Positions 43,145-51,471 of a DNA stretch of 64,000 nucleotides are shown here, in pieces. A model generated the notes under the pieces. The model worked only from the letters and a program-made list of their open reading frames with translations, made no database searches and was not told the origin of the DNA. Position 1 is the stretch's first letter. The number at the start of each line of letters is the position of its first letter. The position numbers and the translations under genes were made by a program. The stretch comes from Pseudoclavibacter sp. AY1H1 (GTDB lineage: Bacteria > Actinomycetota > Actinomycetes > Actinomycetales > Microbacteriaceae): positions 844,034 to 908,033 of the forward strand of contig NZ_PSXX01000001.1 in NCBI RefSeq assembly GCF_002931055.1. Reading direction: 5' to 3'.

Positions 43145-43930
43145 ATGTCCACTGAACTCCTGCTCTCGCTCCTCGGTCTCGCGCTCGTCGACAGCCTGAG
43201 CGCGGGCACGCTCCTCATCCCGATCTTCTTCCTGCTCGCGACCGGCCGCGTCCGCTTCGGACGCATCCTCACCTACCTGGGGACGATCGCCGGCTTCTAC
43301 TTCCTCGTCGGGCTCGCCCTCACGGCCGGCGCCTCAGCCTTCCTGGAGAACGCGGCTGCCGTGCTCGAGACCCCTGCGGCCTACGCCGTTCAGCTGGTGG
43401 TCGGCGGCGGACTGCTTGTTGTGGGCATCTGCATGCCGACCAAGAAGCGGGACCGGGTCGCGGCCGGGGCCGGGGCCGCCCAGGACGGGAGAGCGCTGCC
43501 GGCACGCCCCGGGGAGCCGGCGAAGCCCGCCAAGGGCAGGCTCTCCCGCTGGCGCGACCGCGCCCTCGGAGATGGCCCACCCGTGACCGTCATCGCGCTC
43601 GCGCTGGCGGCGGGGCTCATCGAGCTCGCGACAATGATCCCGTACCTGGCGGCGGTCGGCCTCCTCACGGGCTCGGGGCTCGGCATCGCCGGTTCGGCTC
43701 CGCTCCTCGCCGCCTACTGCGTGGTCATGGTCGCGCCGGCGCTGCTGCTGCTCCTCGGCCGCGTCGCCGCTCGACGCGCGGTCGAGCCGCGCCTGCGTCG
43801 GCTCGCCGACTGGCTGAGCCGCAACGCCGCGGAGAACACGGCCTGGATCATCGCCATCGTCGGCTTCTTCCTGCTCAGAGACGCGCTCGCGCATTCGGCG
43901 AGCTTCGACTTCTGGCCGTTCAACACCTGA
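43145..43930 (+). CDS. GAP/Sap family membrane protein
   Basis: A 261-residue protein with six membrane segments in two groups of three. A charged, Ala/Pro/Lys-rich cytoplasmic loop (about residues 98-140) separates them. LVDSLSAGTLLIPIFFLLAT at the start and ALAAGLIELATMIPYLAAVG mid-way are typical of GAP/SfLAP (sulfolipid-addressing-like) proteins, which help move envelope lipids. The ribosome site AGGAGGG precedes ATG 43145. It is divergent from the two-component genes. Confidence 0.82.
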   Translation: MSTELLLSLLGLALVDSLSAGTLLIPIFFLLATGRVRFGRILTYLGTIAGFYFLVGLALTAGASAFLENAAAVLETPAAYAVQLVVGGGLLVVGICMPTKKRDRVAAGAGAAQDGRALPARPGEPAKPAKGRLSRWRDRALGDGPPVTVIALALAAGLIELATMIPYLAAVGLLTGSGLGIAGSAPLLAAYCVVMVAPALLLLLGRVAARRAVEPRLRRLADWLSRNAAENTAWIIAIVGFFLLRDALAHSASFDFWPFNT

Positions 43931-43969
43931 CGGCCGCGGTGCCGGCGCGGGTTGCCACCAAGACCGCCG

Positions 43970-44410
43970 TCAGCGCACGCTGAGCTCGATGAGCTGCGCC
44001 TCCACCGACTCACGCAGCGGGGACCCGTCGAAGCGACCGGCGCGGTTCCCATCGGCGTCGAGGAGCAGCACCGTGGGGGTCACCACGATGTCGTAGGGCA
44101 GCACGAGTTCGGGGCGGATGCTCGTGTCGACTTCCGCGAGCACAACCCCCGCCGAGGTCGCCGCGACGTCCTGCAGCATCCACCTCGTGGCGGCGCACTC
44201 CGCACTGTCGGGGGCGGTGAAGAGCACGATCGTCGCGCGGCGGCCAGGCAGTACGTCCTCGGGCAGGAGCTCGAGGTCGATCTCGGACTGCTCGGGCTCG
44301 GGCTCGCCCTCGCCGTCGAAGCGGCTCACCCCTCGTCGCGCGACCCACCCGACGACGGCGACGATGAGCACAAGCGCCATGATCACGAGCAACACCACTG
44401 ATCCGTCCAC
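43970..44410 (-). CDS. Membrane-anchored thioredoxin-like protein with SxxC in place of CxxC
   Basis: A 146-residue protein: one N-terminal membrane anchor (residues 5-24), an acidic linker, then a thioredoxin fold (ATIVLFTAPD, VVLAEVDTSIRPELVLPYDI, TPTVLLLDADGNRAGRFDG with the cis-Pro). Aligned to its neighbour, the active site reads SAEC (S69-C72) where the neighbour has CARC, so only the second Cys remains. It cannot be a normal dithiol oxidoreductase; a binding or isomerase-type role is possible. Last gene of a three-gene unit with DUF4395. Confidence 0.85.
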   Translation of the reverse strand: MDGSVVLLVIMALVLIVAVVGWVARRGVSRFDGEGEPEPEQSEIDLELLPEDVLPGRRATIVLFTAPDSAECAATRWMLQDVAATSAGVVLAEVDTSIRPELVLPYDIVVTPTVLLLDADGNRAGRFDGSPLRESVEAQLIELSVR

Positions 44411-44464
44411 GCGCTCAGCCTCCCATACTCGAGGGTTCGGAGGTCAGGTCCGCGGGCGTTCGCG

Positions 44465-44905
44465 TCACGAGCTGAGCTGCAGGAGCTGCGCCTCGAGCTC
44501 AGCTCGTCTCGGAGGGCCGCCGATGCGTGCGACCCGCTTGCCGTCGGCGTCGAGCACCAGCACGGTCGGCGTCTGCCGCACGTCGTAGCTCCTGGCCAGG
44601 TCCTGACGGTCGGTGAGGTCGACCTCGGCCACGACGACGCCGGGGGCCGTCGAGGCGAGCTGGTCGAGCATCCGCTTCGTGGCGGGGCACCTCGCGCAGA
44701 ACTCCGTGGAGAAGAGGATGATCGTGGCGCTGTCCCCCGGCTCGACGCCGGCCCCGAGGAGGTGCAGGTCCGCGGCCCCCGCGGCTGCACCGCCTGGGGC
44801 ACGCGAGGTCTTCAGGCGACCGTTCGTCCGCTGCAGGACGACGCCGATGACGCTGGCGACGACGACGAGTCCGACGAGCACCATGACGGCGAGCGAGGCA
44901 TCCAC
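44465..44905 (-). CDS. Membrane-anchored thioredoxin family protein
   Basis: A 146-residue thioredoxin-like protein with an N-terminal anchor (residues 5-24), a Gly/Ala linker and the active site CARC (C70-C73) in STEFCARCPATKRML. The cis-Pro loop is QTPTVLVLDADGKRVARIGG. It probably reduces or oxidises extracytoplasmic thiols. GTG 44905 has AAGGAGG just upstream. It follows the DUF4395 gene by 11 nt. A tandem paralogue lies downstream. Confidence 0.9.
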   Translation of the reverse strand: MDASLAVMVLVGLVVVASVIGVVLQRTNGRLKTSRAPGGAAAGAADLHLLGAGVEPGDSATIILFSTEFCARCPATKRMLDQLASTAPGVVVAEVDLTDRQDLARSYDVRQTPTVLVLDADGKRVARIGGPPRRAELEAQLLQLSS

Positions 44906-44916
44906 GGGCGCCTCCT

Positions 44917-45408
44917 TCAGGCCTGCACGCCGCGCGGCCGGATGACGCCGACCCGGAGGAGCAGGACATACAGCTGGCAGCCGAGGCAGTAGCCGAAGGC
45001 GGCGTTCAGGAAGGCCGCGATGAATGCCGCGCCGGCGGCCATCGGCACGGCGAGCGGTACACCGAGCACGTGCAGCACGACGCCGACGAGGGTCACCGCG
45101 AACCCGACTCCCTGCGCGAACGTCGGCGGCGCCGCCTCCTCCGTCTCGGCGGGTGGCGCGAGCCGCGGTCGGATCACCGCGGCGAAGAAACGCCCGTAGG
45201 GGTGCCGCTGGATGCCCGCGAACGCGCCCCACGCGAAGAGCGCCGTCAGGGCGGCAAGCAAGAGGAAGCCGGGCTGCAGGAGCCTGCCTGCAAGCGTCTC
45301 CGCCGCCGGGGCGACGAGGCCGAGGAAGACGGTGACGAGGAGCAGGGCAGCCGTGATCGCTGCCCCGAACCGCGGCCCGCGTGGGTCGATGCGAGTCTGT
45401 GCCGACAT
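44917..45408 (-). CDS. DUF4395 membrane protein
   Basis: A 163-residue membrane protein with four predicted segments, matching DUF4395: DPRGPRFGAAITAALLL at the start and NAAFGYCLGCQLYVLLLR near the end, with the conserved CLGC pair. DUF4395 genes commonly sit next to thioredoxin-like genes, as here. The CLGC cysteines could relay electrons across the membrane to the thioredoxins; this is inference. ATG 45408 with GGAG upstream; first gene of the unit. Confidence 0.88.
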   Translation of the reverse strand: MSAQTRIDPRGPRFGAAITAALLLVTVFLGLVAPAAETLAGRLLQPGFLLLAALTALFAWGAFAGIQRHPYGRFFAAVIRPRLAPPAETEEAAPPTFAQGVGFAVTLVGVVLHVLGVPLAVPMAAGAAFIAAFLNAAFGYCLGCQLYVLLLRVGVIRPRGVQA

Positions 45409-45577
45409 GATGCTCCGTCTTCCAGGGGTGACCTCGGCGACGGCTTCGAGCGAAGCCAGACCCGGGGCGGCAGCGGATGCTGTGCCGAAAGGGTAGGCGC
45501 GCTCGGCCCAGAGGGGAACGACTGTGACGCTCCGCGACGACCAGGTTCGGCGGGAGGTGGCTTGAGATGATGCCCGC

Positions 45578-46507
45578 ATGAAGACCTTCACTCTCCCCCA
45601 GACCGACGTGCGTGCCTCGAGCATCGTCCTCGGTCTCATGCGCATCATGGACCTCGACGACGAGCAACTGCGCACCCTCGTGGGCACGGCCCTCGACGCT
45701 GGCGTCAACGTCCTCGACCACGCCGACATCTACGGCGGCGAGCGCCACGCCTGCGAGCGTCGCTTCGGCGAGGCCATCCGCCTGTCCCCTGCCGAGCGCG
45801 AGCAGGTGCTCATCCAGTCGAAGGTGGGCATCCGCGAGGGCTACTTCGACTTCTCGGCCGAGCACATCCTGCGCACGGTCGACGAGTCACTCGAGGCCCT
45901 CGGCACCGAGTACCTCGACGTGCTCCTGCTGCACCGTCCCGACACCCTCGTCGAGCCCGAGGAGGTGGCGACGGCGTTCAACGAGCTCCACAGCCGCGGC
46001 AAGGTCCGCCACTTCGGCGTCTCCAACCACACGCCCGGTCAGGTCGAGCTGCTGAAGTCGGTGGTCGCGCAGCCCCTCATCATCAACCAGGTGCAGCTCA
46101 GCATCACCCACGCTCCGATCATCGCGTCGGGGATCGCGGCCAACATGGTCGGCCTCGACCAGTCCATCGACCGCGACAACGGCATGCTCGACTACGCGCG
46201 CCTCAACGGCATCACCCTGCAGGCGTGGTCGCCGTTCCAGAAGGGGTTCTTCGATGGCGTCTTCCTCGGCGACCGCGAGCACTTCGCCGAGCTCAACGAC
46301 GTGCTGGAGGCGCTTGCCGACAAGTACGGCGTCACGCCGATGGGCATCGCGACGGCCTGGATCACGCGTCACCCCGCGAACATCCAGGTGGTGCTCGGCA
46401 CGACGACCCCGTCGCGCGTCGCCGAGTCGGCCGCGGGCTCGGACGTGCACCTGACGCGCGAGGAGTACTACCGCATCTTCACGGCGGCCGGCCACACGCT
46501 GCCGTAG
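45578..46507 (+). CDS. Aldo/keto reductase (YdhF-like)
   Basis: A 309-residue NADPH-dependent reductase of the aldo/keto reductase superfamily. Catalytic residues: Asp-Tyr in VLDHADIYGGE, Lys in LIQSKVGIR, His in LLLHRPD. Cofactor loop near the end: GTTTPSRVAESAAG. YdhF-like proteins share the GVSNHTPGQVELL segment. The substrate is unknown. Divergent from the DUF4395 unit. A repeat-rich gap follows the stop. Confidence 0.9.
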   Translation: MKTFTLPQTDVRASSIVLGLMRIMDLDDEQLRTLVGTALDAGVNVLDHADIYGGERHACERRFGEAIRLSPAEREQVLIQSKVGIREGYFDFSAEHILRTVDESLEALGTEYLDVLLLHRPDTLVEPEEVATAFNELHSRGKVRHFGVSNHTPGQVELLKSVVAQPLIINQVQLSITHAPIIASGIAANMVGLDQSIDRDNGMLDYARLNGITLQAWSPFQKGFFDGVFLGDREHFAELNDVLEALADKYGVTPMGIATAWITRHPANIQVVLGTTTPSRVAESAAGSDVHLTREEYYRIFTAAGHTLP

Positions 46508-46520
46508 CTTCGGCACGCTC

Positions 46521-46555
46521 CCGAGCCTGCTTGAGCCTGCCTGAGCCTGCCTGAG
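46521..46555. repeat. 10-nt tandem repeat
   Basis: CTGAGCCTGC-type units repeat three and a half times (46521, 46531, 46541, 46551) immediately after the aldo/keto reductase stop and before the large inverted repeat. Confidence 0.75.
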
Positions 46556-46556
46556 T

Positions 46557-46616
46557 GCAGAGTTGTGGCCCGGTGCTGCTCCCGATCTCGGGAGCAGCAC
46601 CGGGCCACAACTCTGC
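46557..46616. terminator. 29-bp perfect inverted repeat (bidirectional terminator or mobile palindrome)
   Basis: Arms 46557-46585 and 46588-46616 are perfectly complementary over 29 bp with a 2-nt centre (TC). It lies between the convergent stops of the aldo/keto reductase and the ABC permease. It can fold on both strands, so a bidirectional transcription stop is likely. The length and perfection also fit a dispersed palindromic (REP/MITE-like) element. Confidence 0.7.
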
Positions 46617-46690
46617 GGGCGGGCGACCGTGCACGCGGGGCGGGCGGCCGTGAGCACGGGGCGGGCGGCCGTGCACGCGGGGCCGGGCAC
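46617..46690. repeat. 21-nt tandem repeat
   Basis: Three 21-nt units beginning GGGCGGGCG (46617-46637, 46638-46658, 46659-46679) and a partial fourth follow the inverted repeat directly. The middle unit differs at a few positions. The remaining 40 nt before the permease stop show nothing. Confidence 0.75.
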
Positions 46691-46730
46691 CAGCGGAGAC
46701 CGCCGGCGGCGGCGACTCGCAACCGGCGCC

Positions 46731-48185
46731 TCAGTCGACGGCGAGCGCCGCGACTGGCGAGACTCGGGTGGCTCGACGAGCCGGCAGCAGCGACGAGGCG
46801 ACGGTGATGAGCAGCGTCACGAGCAGCACGGCGGCGACGGTCACCCACGGGATGCTGGGCGGGACGAGCTGACCGACGAGCGACCCGAAGGTGGCCTGGG
46901 CGCCGACCCACCCGTAGAACACCCCGAGGAGCAGACCGAAGAGCGCGGATGAGGCGATCATGGCGACCGCCTCGGTCACGATCATCCGCCGCACCTGGCC
47001 GACGGTGAAGCCGAGCGCTCGCAGCAGCCCGAGCTCCCGCCGGCGCTGCATGACGCTCAGTGAGAGCGTGTTGACCATGCCGACGGCGGCGAGCAGCACG
47101 GAGAAGCCGAGGAGCACGCTCATGATGGCGGTCGTGACGTCGATGACCTGCTCGAAGGCGGCGTACATCTCGGGCTCCATCTGCCCGAACTGGAGGGTGA
47201 TGGCGCGGAAGGTCTCGCTGGCGACCGCGAACATCGTGACGAGCGTGATGCCGATCACGAGGCCGATGACGGCGCGGCTGCTTCGCGCGGGGTTGCGCAC
47301 GGCGTTGGCGGCGGCGAGGCGCGGCACCGGGCCGCGACCGAGGGCGCTGCCCACGAGGCTCATGAGGGGCGGGAGGATGACAGGAGCGCCGATGATGACG
47401 CCGACGAACGAGAGCATGCCGCCGCCGAGGCTCACGAGCACGCCGCTCGGGCTCTGCAGGCCGAAGAACACGCCGCCGATGAGCATGGCGATGCCGAGGG
47501 CGATGAGGATCGTCGCCGTCACGCTGCGCCCGCGACCGGCGCGGAGCTCCTGCATGGTGGGCTCTGCGCTGGACGAAGTCGCCGCGATCGGCGAGACCGT
47601 GAGCACCCGTCGCGAGCCGACCCAGGACGCGATGATGGTCGCCGCCGTGACGGCGATGACAGGCGCCAGGATCGCGGGGTGCACGATCGGGAACGGGAAC
47701 GGGTCGAGCGCACCGTTCGTGATGGCGAGCTGCGCGCCGAGGGCCGTCAGCCCGACACCGAGGGAGGCCCCCGCAACGGCACCCGAGGCACCCTGGACGA
47801 GTCCTTCGCGGACCGTGCGCCGGCGCAGCGACCGACCGGACGCGCCGATGAGGCGCAGCAGCGCGATCTCCTTGGTGCGTCCGGCGATGACGGTGGCGAC
47901 CGAGTTCGACGTGACGACGGCGCCCACGAAGAGCGCGATCGCGAAGAACAGCGCGGCCACCGTGCCGAGCACGCTGGCGAGGGCGCCGATCTCGCTGAGG
48001 CCCATCGCGTCGAAGTAGGCGGCCAGGTCGGCGACGATCATGATCAGCACCGTGCCGAAGGCCGCCGAGAGGGCGGAGACGATCACGACGGCGGCGCCTC
48101 CGCTGCTCTGCTGGGACTCGGGGGCGCGCTGCGCCTTGGCGGCGCTGCTGGCCTGCGCCTCAGGTGCGGTGCTCGTGGCACTCAT
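46731..48185 (-). CDS. ABC exporter permease (MacB/FtsX type)
   Basis: A 484-residue permease with two FtsX domains. LIGASGRSLRRRTVREGLVQ and LRALGFTVGQVRRMIVTEAV are the paired coupling motifs, each between membrane helices (residues about 60-180 and 350-470). The N-terminal 28 residues are Ala/Ser-rich and cytoplasmic. It probably acts as a mechanotransmission-type exporter or lipoprotein/peptide efflux component with the ATPase encoded upstream (ATGA overlap). Substrate unknown. Confidence 0.88.
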   Translation of the reverse strand: MSATSTAPEAQASSAAKAQRAPESQQSSGGAAVVIVSALSAAFGTVLIMIVADLAAYFDAMGLSEIGALASVLGTVAALFFAIALFVGAVVTSNSVATVIAGRTKEIALLRLIGASGRSLRRRTVREGLVQGASGAVAGASLGVGLTALGAQLAITNGALDPFPFPIVHPAILAPVIAVTAATIIASWVGSRRVLTVSPIAATSSSAEPTMQELRAGRGRSVTATILIALGIAMLIGGVFFGLQSPSGVLVSLGGGMLSFVGVIIGAPVILPPLMSLVGSALGRGPVPRLAAANAVRNPARSSRAVIGLVIGITLVTMFAVASETFRAITLQFGQMEPEMYAAFEQVIDVTTAIMSVLLGFSVLLAAVGMVNTLSLSVMQRRRELGLLRALGFTVGQVRRMIVTEAVAMIASSALFGLLLGVFYGWVGAQATFGSLVGQLVPPSIPWVTVAAVLLVTLLITVASSLLPARRATRVSPVAALAVD

Positions 48186-48931
48186 GCTGCCGTCTCCATG
48201 GAGAGCATGAGGTTCGCGATCTCGGCGGCGCTCGTGCGCGGACGATCGGCGACGACCTTGCCGTCGGCGAGGAACACGACGCGGTCGGCGTGGCTCGCGG
48301 CGATCGGGTCGTGCGTCACCATGGCGATCGACTGCCCGTACTGGCTGCTCGCCGTCGAAAGAAGCGAGAGGACCTCGCGGCCGGTCTTGGAGTCGAGGTT
48401 TCCCGTGGGCTCGTCGGCGAAGATGAGCTTCGGCCGGGTCGCGAGGGCCCGGGCGATGGCGACCCGCTGCTGCTGCCCGCCGGACAGCTCGTACGGGCGG
48501 TGGGCGAGACGCTGCGAGAGCCCGAGCGTCTGGATGAGGTGCGAGATCCAGGCTTCCTCGTCGCGCGAGACGGTCCGGCCATCGAGGTCGAACGGCAGCA
48601 TGATGTTGCCGCGCACATCCAGTGTGGGCACGAGGTTGAAGGCCTGGAAGATGAAGCCGACCGCTCGGCGCCGCAGCACCGTCAGCTCGCCGTCGTTCAT
48701 GCCCGTGATCTCGGTGTCGCCGAGGAACACGCGCCCGGACGAGGCACCGTCGAGGCCTGCCATGACGTGCATGAGCGTCGACTTGCCAGAGCCGCTCGGG
48801 CCCATGATGGCCGTGAACTCACCGCTTCTGATGCCGAGGCTCACGCCGTCGAGGGCGGCGACGCTGCCGTGGGTGCCGTAGATCTTCCGAACGTCGACGA
48901 CGCTCGCGACAAGTGGGGGTGTGGTGTTCAT
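48182..48931 (-). CDS. ABC exporter ATP-binding protein (MacB/LolD type)
   Basis: A 249-residue ATPase. Walker A GPSGSGKST, Q-loop FIFQAFNLVPTLDVRGNI, signature LSGGQQQRVAIARAL, Walker B LIFADEPTGNLD and switch His MVTHDPIAA mark the MacB/LolD/FtsE group. ATG 48931 fits the domain start; upstream in-frame sequence is not conserved-looking. First gene of the two-gene exporter, divergent from the photolyase across 130 nt. Confidence 0.92.
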   Translation of the reverse strand: MNTTPPLVASVVDVRKIYGTHGSVAALDGVSLGIRSGEFTAIMGPSGSGKSTLMHVMAGLDGASSGRVFLGDTEITGMNDGELTVLRRRAVGFIFQAFNLVPTLDVRGNIMLPFDLDGRTVSRDEEAWISHLIQTLGLSQRLAHRPYELSGGQQQRVAIARALATRPKLIFADEPTGNLDSKTGREVLSLLSTASSQYGQSIAMVTHDPIAASHADRVVFLADGKVVADRPRTSAAEIANLMLSMETAA

Positions 48932-49061
48932 GTCATCGACGCTACGAACGCGCCCCGCTGGGTCGCGTCCACCCCAGGTCGCGGCCGCATGCTCCTCTGG
49001 GATGACACGGGCGAGCCTCACGTCCAGCCAGCGAACGAGGTTCGCCCAATAGCCTTGCCGC

Positions 49062-50423
49062 ATGGCCTCCCCAACGCTCGTCTGGTTCCGTGACGACCTG
49101 CGCATCCACGATCACCCGGCCCTCCACGTCGCGCTCGAGCGCGGTGGGCCCGTCATCGCCCTGTTCGTGCTCGACGAGGAATCCCCAGGCGTGCGCGCGC
49201 TCGGGGGCGCCGCGAAGTGGTGGCTGCACCACAGCCTGCTCGCCCTGCGCGAGCGCCTCGAGGAGATCGGCGGGGCGCTCGTGCTGCGCCGCGGCCAGGC
49301 CGAGGAGATCGTGCCAGCAGTCGCCGAGGACGCGGGCGCCGAGCTCGTCGTCTGGAACCGGCGCTACGGCGGGGCAGAGCGCGAGATCGACGCTCGCATC
49401 AAGCAGGGCCTCGTCGACGGTGGGATCGAGGCGCATAGCCTCCCCGGGTCGCTCCTCACGGAGCCCTGGCAGATCCAGACCGGCCAGGGTGAGGCCTACC
49501 GCGTGTACACGCCCTTCGCCAACGCCTGCCAGAGCCGCTTCCAGCACGAGCCGCCCCGCGTGCCGCTCGAGGCCCCGGACGCCCTGCCCCACGGCTCGAA
49601 GGCGAGCTCGCTCGACTCCGACCCCCTCGACTCCTGGGAGCTGCTCCCCACACGACCTGACTGGGCCGAGGGCCTCCGCGAGGAGTGGACCCCCGGTGAG
49701 CACGGCGCCCACGAGCGTCTCGAGGCGTTCCTCGACGGGGTCGTCGGCGACTACAAGGCCGATCGCGACCGGCCAGACCTCGAGGGCACGAGCCGGCTCA
49801 GCCCGCACCTGCGCTGGGGCGAGATCTCCTCCGCCCAGGCCTGGCACGCCCTCGAGGGCCGCACGGGCGAGGGGGCGGCGACCTTCCGTCGCGAGCTGCT
49901 CTGGCGGGAGTTCGCCTGGCACACGCTCTACAGCTTCCCTGAGCTGCACACGCGGCCCTGGCGAGCCGCCTACGAGGACTTCCCGTGGCCCGAGCTCGAC
50001 CGCGATGCGCTCGACGCCTGGCAGCGCGGCAGCACCGGGGTCCCCATCGTGGATGCCGGCATGCGCGAGCTCTGGCGCACGGGCAGCATGCACAACCGCA
50101 TCCGCATGGTCACCGCCTCCTTCCTCACCAAGCACCTGCTCACCGACTGGCGTCGTGGCGAGGAGTGGTTCTGGGACACGCTCGTCGACGCCGATCAGGC
50201 TTCCAACCCCTTCAACTGGCAGTGGGTCGCAGGCTCCGGTGTGGATGCCGCGCCCTACTTCCGGGTCTTCAACCCGGAGCGCCAGGCCGAGCGCTTCGAC
50301 CCGCACGGGGCGTACGTGCAGCGATGGGTCCCCGAGGCCGGCAGCGACGAGTACCCGGAACCCATCGTGGGGCTGAAGGAAGGGCGGGAAGCCGCCCTCG
50401 CCGCCTGGCGCGAGGTTCGCTGA
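49062..50423 (+). CDS. phr: Deoxyribodipyrimidine photolyase
   Basis: A 453-residue cryptochrome/photolyase protein. The N-terminal antenna domain (TLVWFRDDLRIHDHPALHVA) is followed by the FAD-binding helical domain (ELLWREFAWHTLYSFPELHT, MHNRIRMVTASFLTKHLLTD, and NPFNWQWVAGSGVDAAPYFR). The motifs and length fit a class I CPD photolyase, which uses light and FADH- to split cyclobutane pyrimidine dimers. ATG 49062. Single gene. Confidence 0.93.
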   Translation: MASPTLVWFRDDLRIHDHPALHVALERGGPVIALFVLDEESPGVRALGGAAKWWLHHSLLALRERLEEIGGALVLRRGQAEEIVPAVAEDAGAELVVWNRRYGGAEREIDARIKQGLVDGGIEAHSLPGSLLTEPWQIQTGQGEAYRVYTPFANACQSRFQHEPPRVPLEAPDALPHGSKASSLDSDPLDSWELLPTRPDWAEGLREEWTPGEHGAHERLEAFLDGVVGDYKADRDRPDLEGTSRLSPHLRWGEISSAQAWHALEGRTGEGAATFRRELLWREFAWHTLYSFPELHTRPWRAAYEDFPWPELDRDALDAWQRGSTGVPIVDAGMRELWRTGSMHNRIRMVTASFLTKHLLTDWRRGEEWFWDTLVDADQASNPFNWQWVAGSGVDAAPYFRVFNPERQAERFDPHGAYVQRWVPEAGSDEYPEPIVGLKEGREAALAAWREVR

Positions 50424-50562
50424 CACCCGAGGGCGACCCGTCCAAAGCACCTCCGGGAACTGTCGGCGGCCGGTGCTAGATTGCCCGCACGTTGCGCCGT
50501 CGACGGACCGGCATCCACCGGTCGCGGCCGAACGGCACACGAGGGGAACCAGGGGCATCATC

Positions 50563-50946
50563 ATGGTTGAGTACCGCATCGAACTCGTCGGCGTTCCCGT
50601 CGCCGACGTCGACCGCTCGCGCGCCTTCTACGGCGAGACGCTGGGGTGGCCGGTCGACCACGACCAGGTGGTGAGCGACGAGATCCGGTTCGTGCAGGTG
50701 ACTCCTCCGGGCTCCGCATGCTCGATCGCGTTCGGCATGGGCATCAGCGACATGCCTGCAGGTTCCCTGCGCGCGCTCCAGTGCGTCGTCGCGTCCATCG
50801 AGGAGGCGCACGCCGACCTCGAGAGCCGAGGCGTCGCCGTGAGCGACATCGACGAGCAGGCGTGGGGGCGCTTCATCTCCTTCGCCGACCCTGACGGCAA
50901 TTCCTGGTCCATCCAGGAGCTGCCCGACTCCTCCAAGATGGCCTGA
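50563..50946 (+). CDS. VOC family (glyoxalase-fold) protein
   Basis: A 127-residue protein: VGVPVADVDRSRAFYGETLG, then ALQCVVASIEEAHADLESRG and ISFADPDGNSWSIQELP. This is the two-module VOC fold, in the subgroup annotated as glyoxalase/bleomycin-resistance-like with no known substrate. ATG 50563 starts the domain; earlier in-frame codons are not used. It is followed after 47 nt by the DUF4342 gene. Confidence 0.85.
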   Translation: MVEYRIELVGVPVADVDRSRAFYGETLGWPVDHDQVVSDEIRFVQVTPPGSACSIAFGMGISDMPAGSLRALQCVVASIEEAHADLESRGVAVSDIDEQAWGRFISFADPDGNSWSIQELPDSSKMA

Positions 50947-50993
50947 CCCAGTTCCACCGAAACGCAAGATCACCGACGAAAGGGATGCACCAC

Positions 50994-51377
50994 ATGACGG
51001 AAAAGAAGAGCGGATACGAAGAGTTCAAGGTCTCCGGGGAGAACCTCCTCGGCAAGGTCAAGGAGCTCATCCACGAGGGCAACGTGCGTCGCGTGTTCAT
51101 CAAGAACGACGACGGCACGACACTCCTCGAGATCCCCCTGACCGCTGGCCTCGCCGTCACCGTCGTCGCCGCGGCGCTCGCCCCGGTGCTCGTCGCGGTG
51201 GGTGCGATCGCAGCGCTCGTGACGCAGGTGACGGTCGGCGTCGAGCGCCGCGGCCCGGACTCCACCGACCGTGCGGGCAGCTCGGCTGACACCGACGGCG
51301 TGCCGAAGAGCGACGTCGTCGCGCCTGCGCCCGCTGCGGAGGCCACCGACCCGGACCTGGGACCGACGACGGCGTAG
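50994..51377 (+). CDS. DUF4342 domain protein
   Basis: A 127-residue protein with the DUF4342 core FKVSGENLLGKVKELIHEGN, VRRVFIKNDDGTTLLEIPLT and one hydrophobic segment (LAVTVVAAALAPVLVAVGAI). A disordered Asp/Ala/Pro tail follows (residues 85-127). Function unknown. ATG 50994 is chosen over ATG 50985 because GAAAGGG is optimally spaced from it. A hairpin follows the stop. Confidence 0.85.
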   Translation: MTEKKSGYEEFKVSGENLLGKVKELIHEGNVRRVFIKNDDGTTLLEIPLTAGLAVTVVAAALAPVLVAVGAIAALVTQVTVGVERRGPDSTDRAGSSADTDGVPKSDVVAPAPAAEATDPDLGPTTA

Positions 51378-51383
51378 CTTGTC

Positions 51384-51422
51384 CTTCACACCGCCGGAGC
51401 TTCGGCTACCGGCGGTGTGAAG
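51384..51422. terminator. Hairpin terminator after the DUF4342 gene
   Basis: CTTCACACCGCCGG (51384-51397) and CCGGCGGTGTGAAG (51409-51422) pair perfectly over 14 bp and enclose AGC-ttcg-GCT. It starts 6 nt after the stop. No T-tract. Confidence 0.7.
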
Positions 51423-51471
51423 CTCGCGCTTGCTACTCTGTGGGTTCCCAGAGCCGAGAGGCGCGTGACCA

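Noticed and set aside
46557..46616. CRISPR or insertion-sequence end
   Set aside because: There is a single palindrome with no spacers, no cas genes and no transposase next to it.
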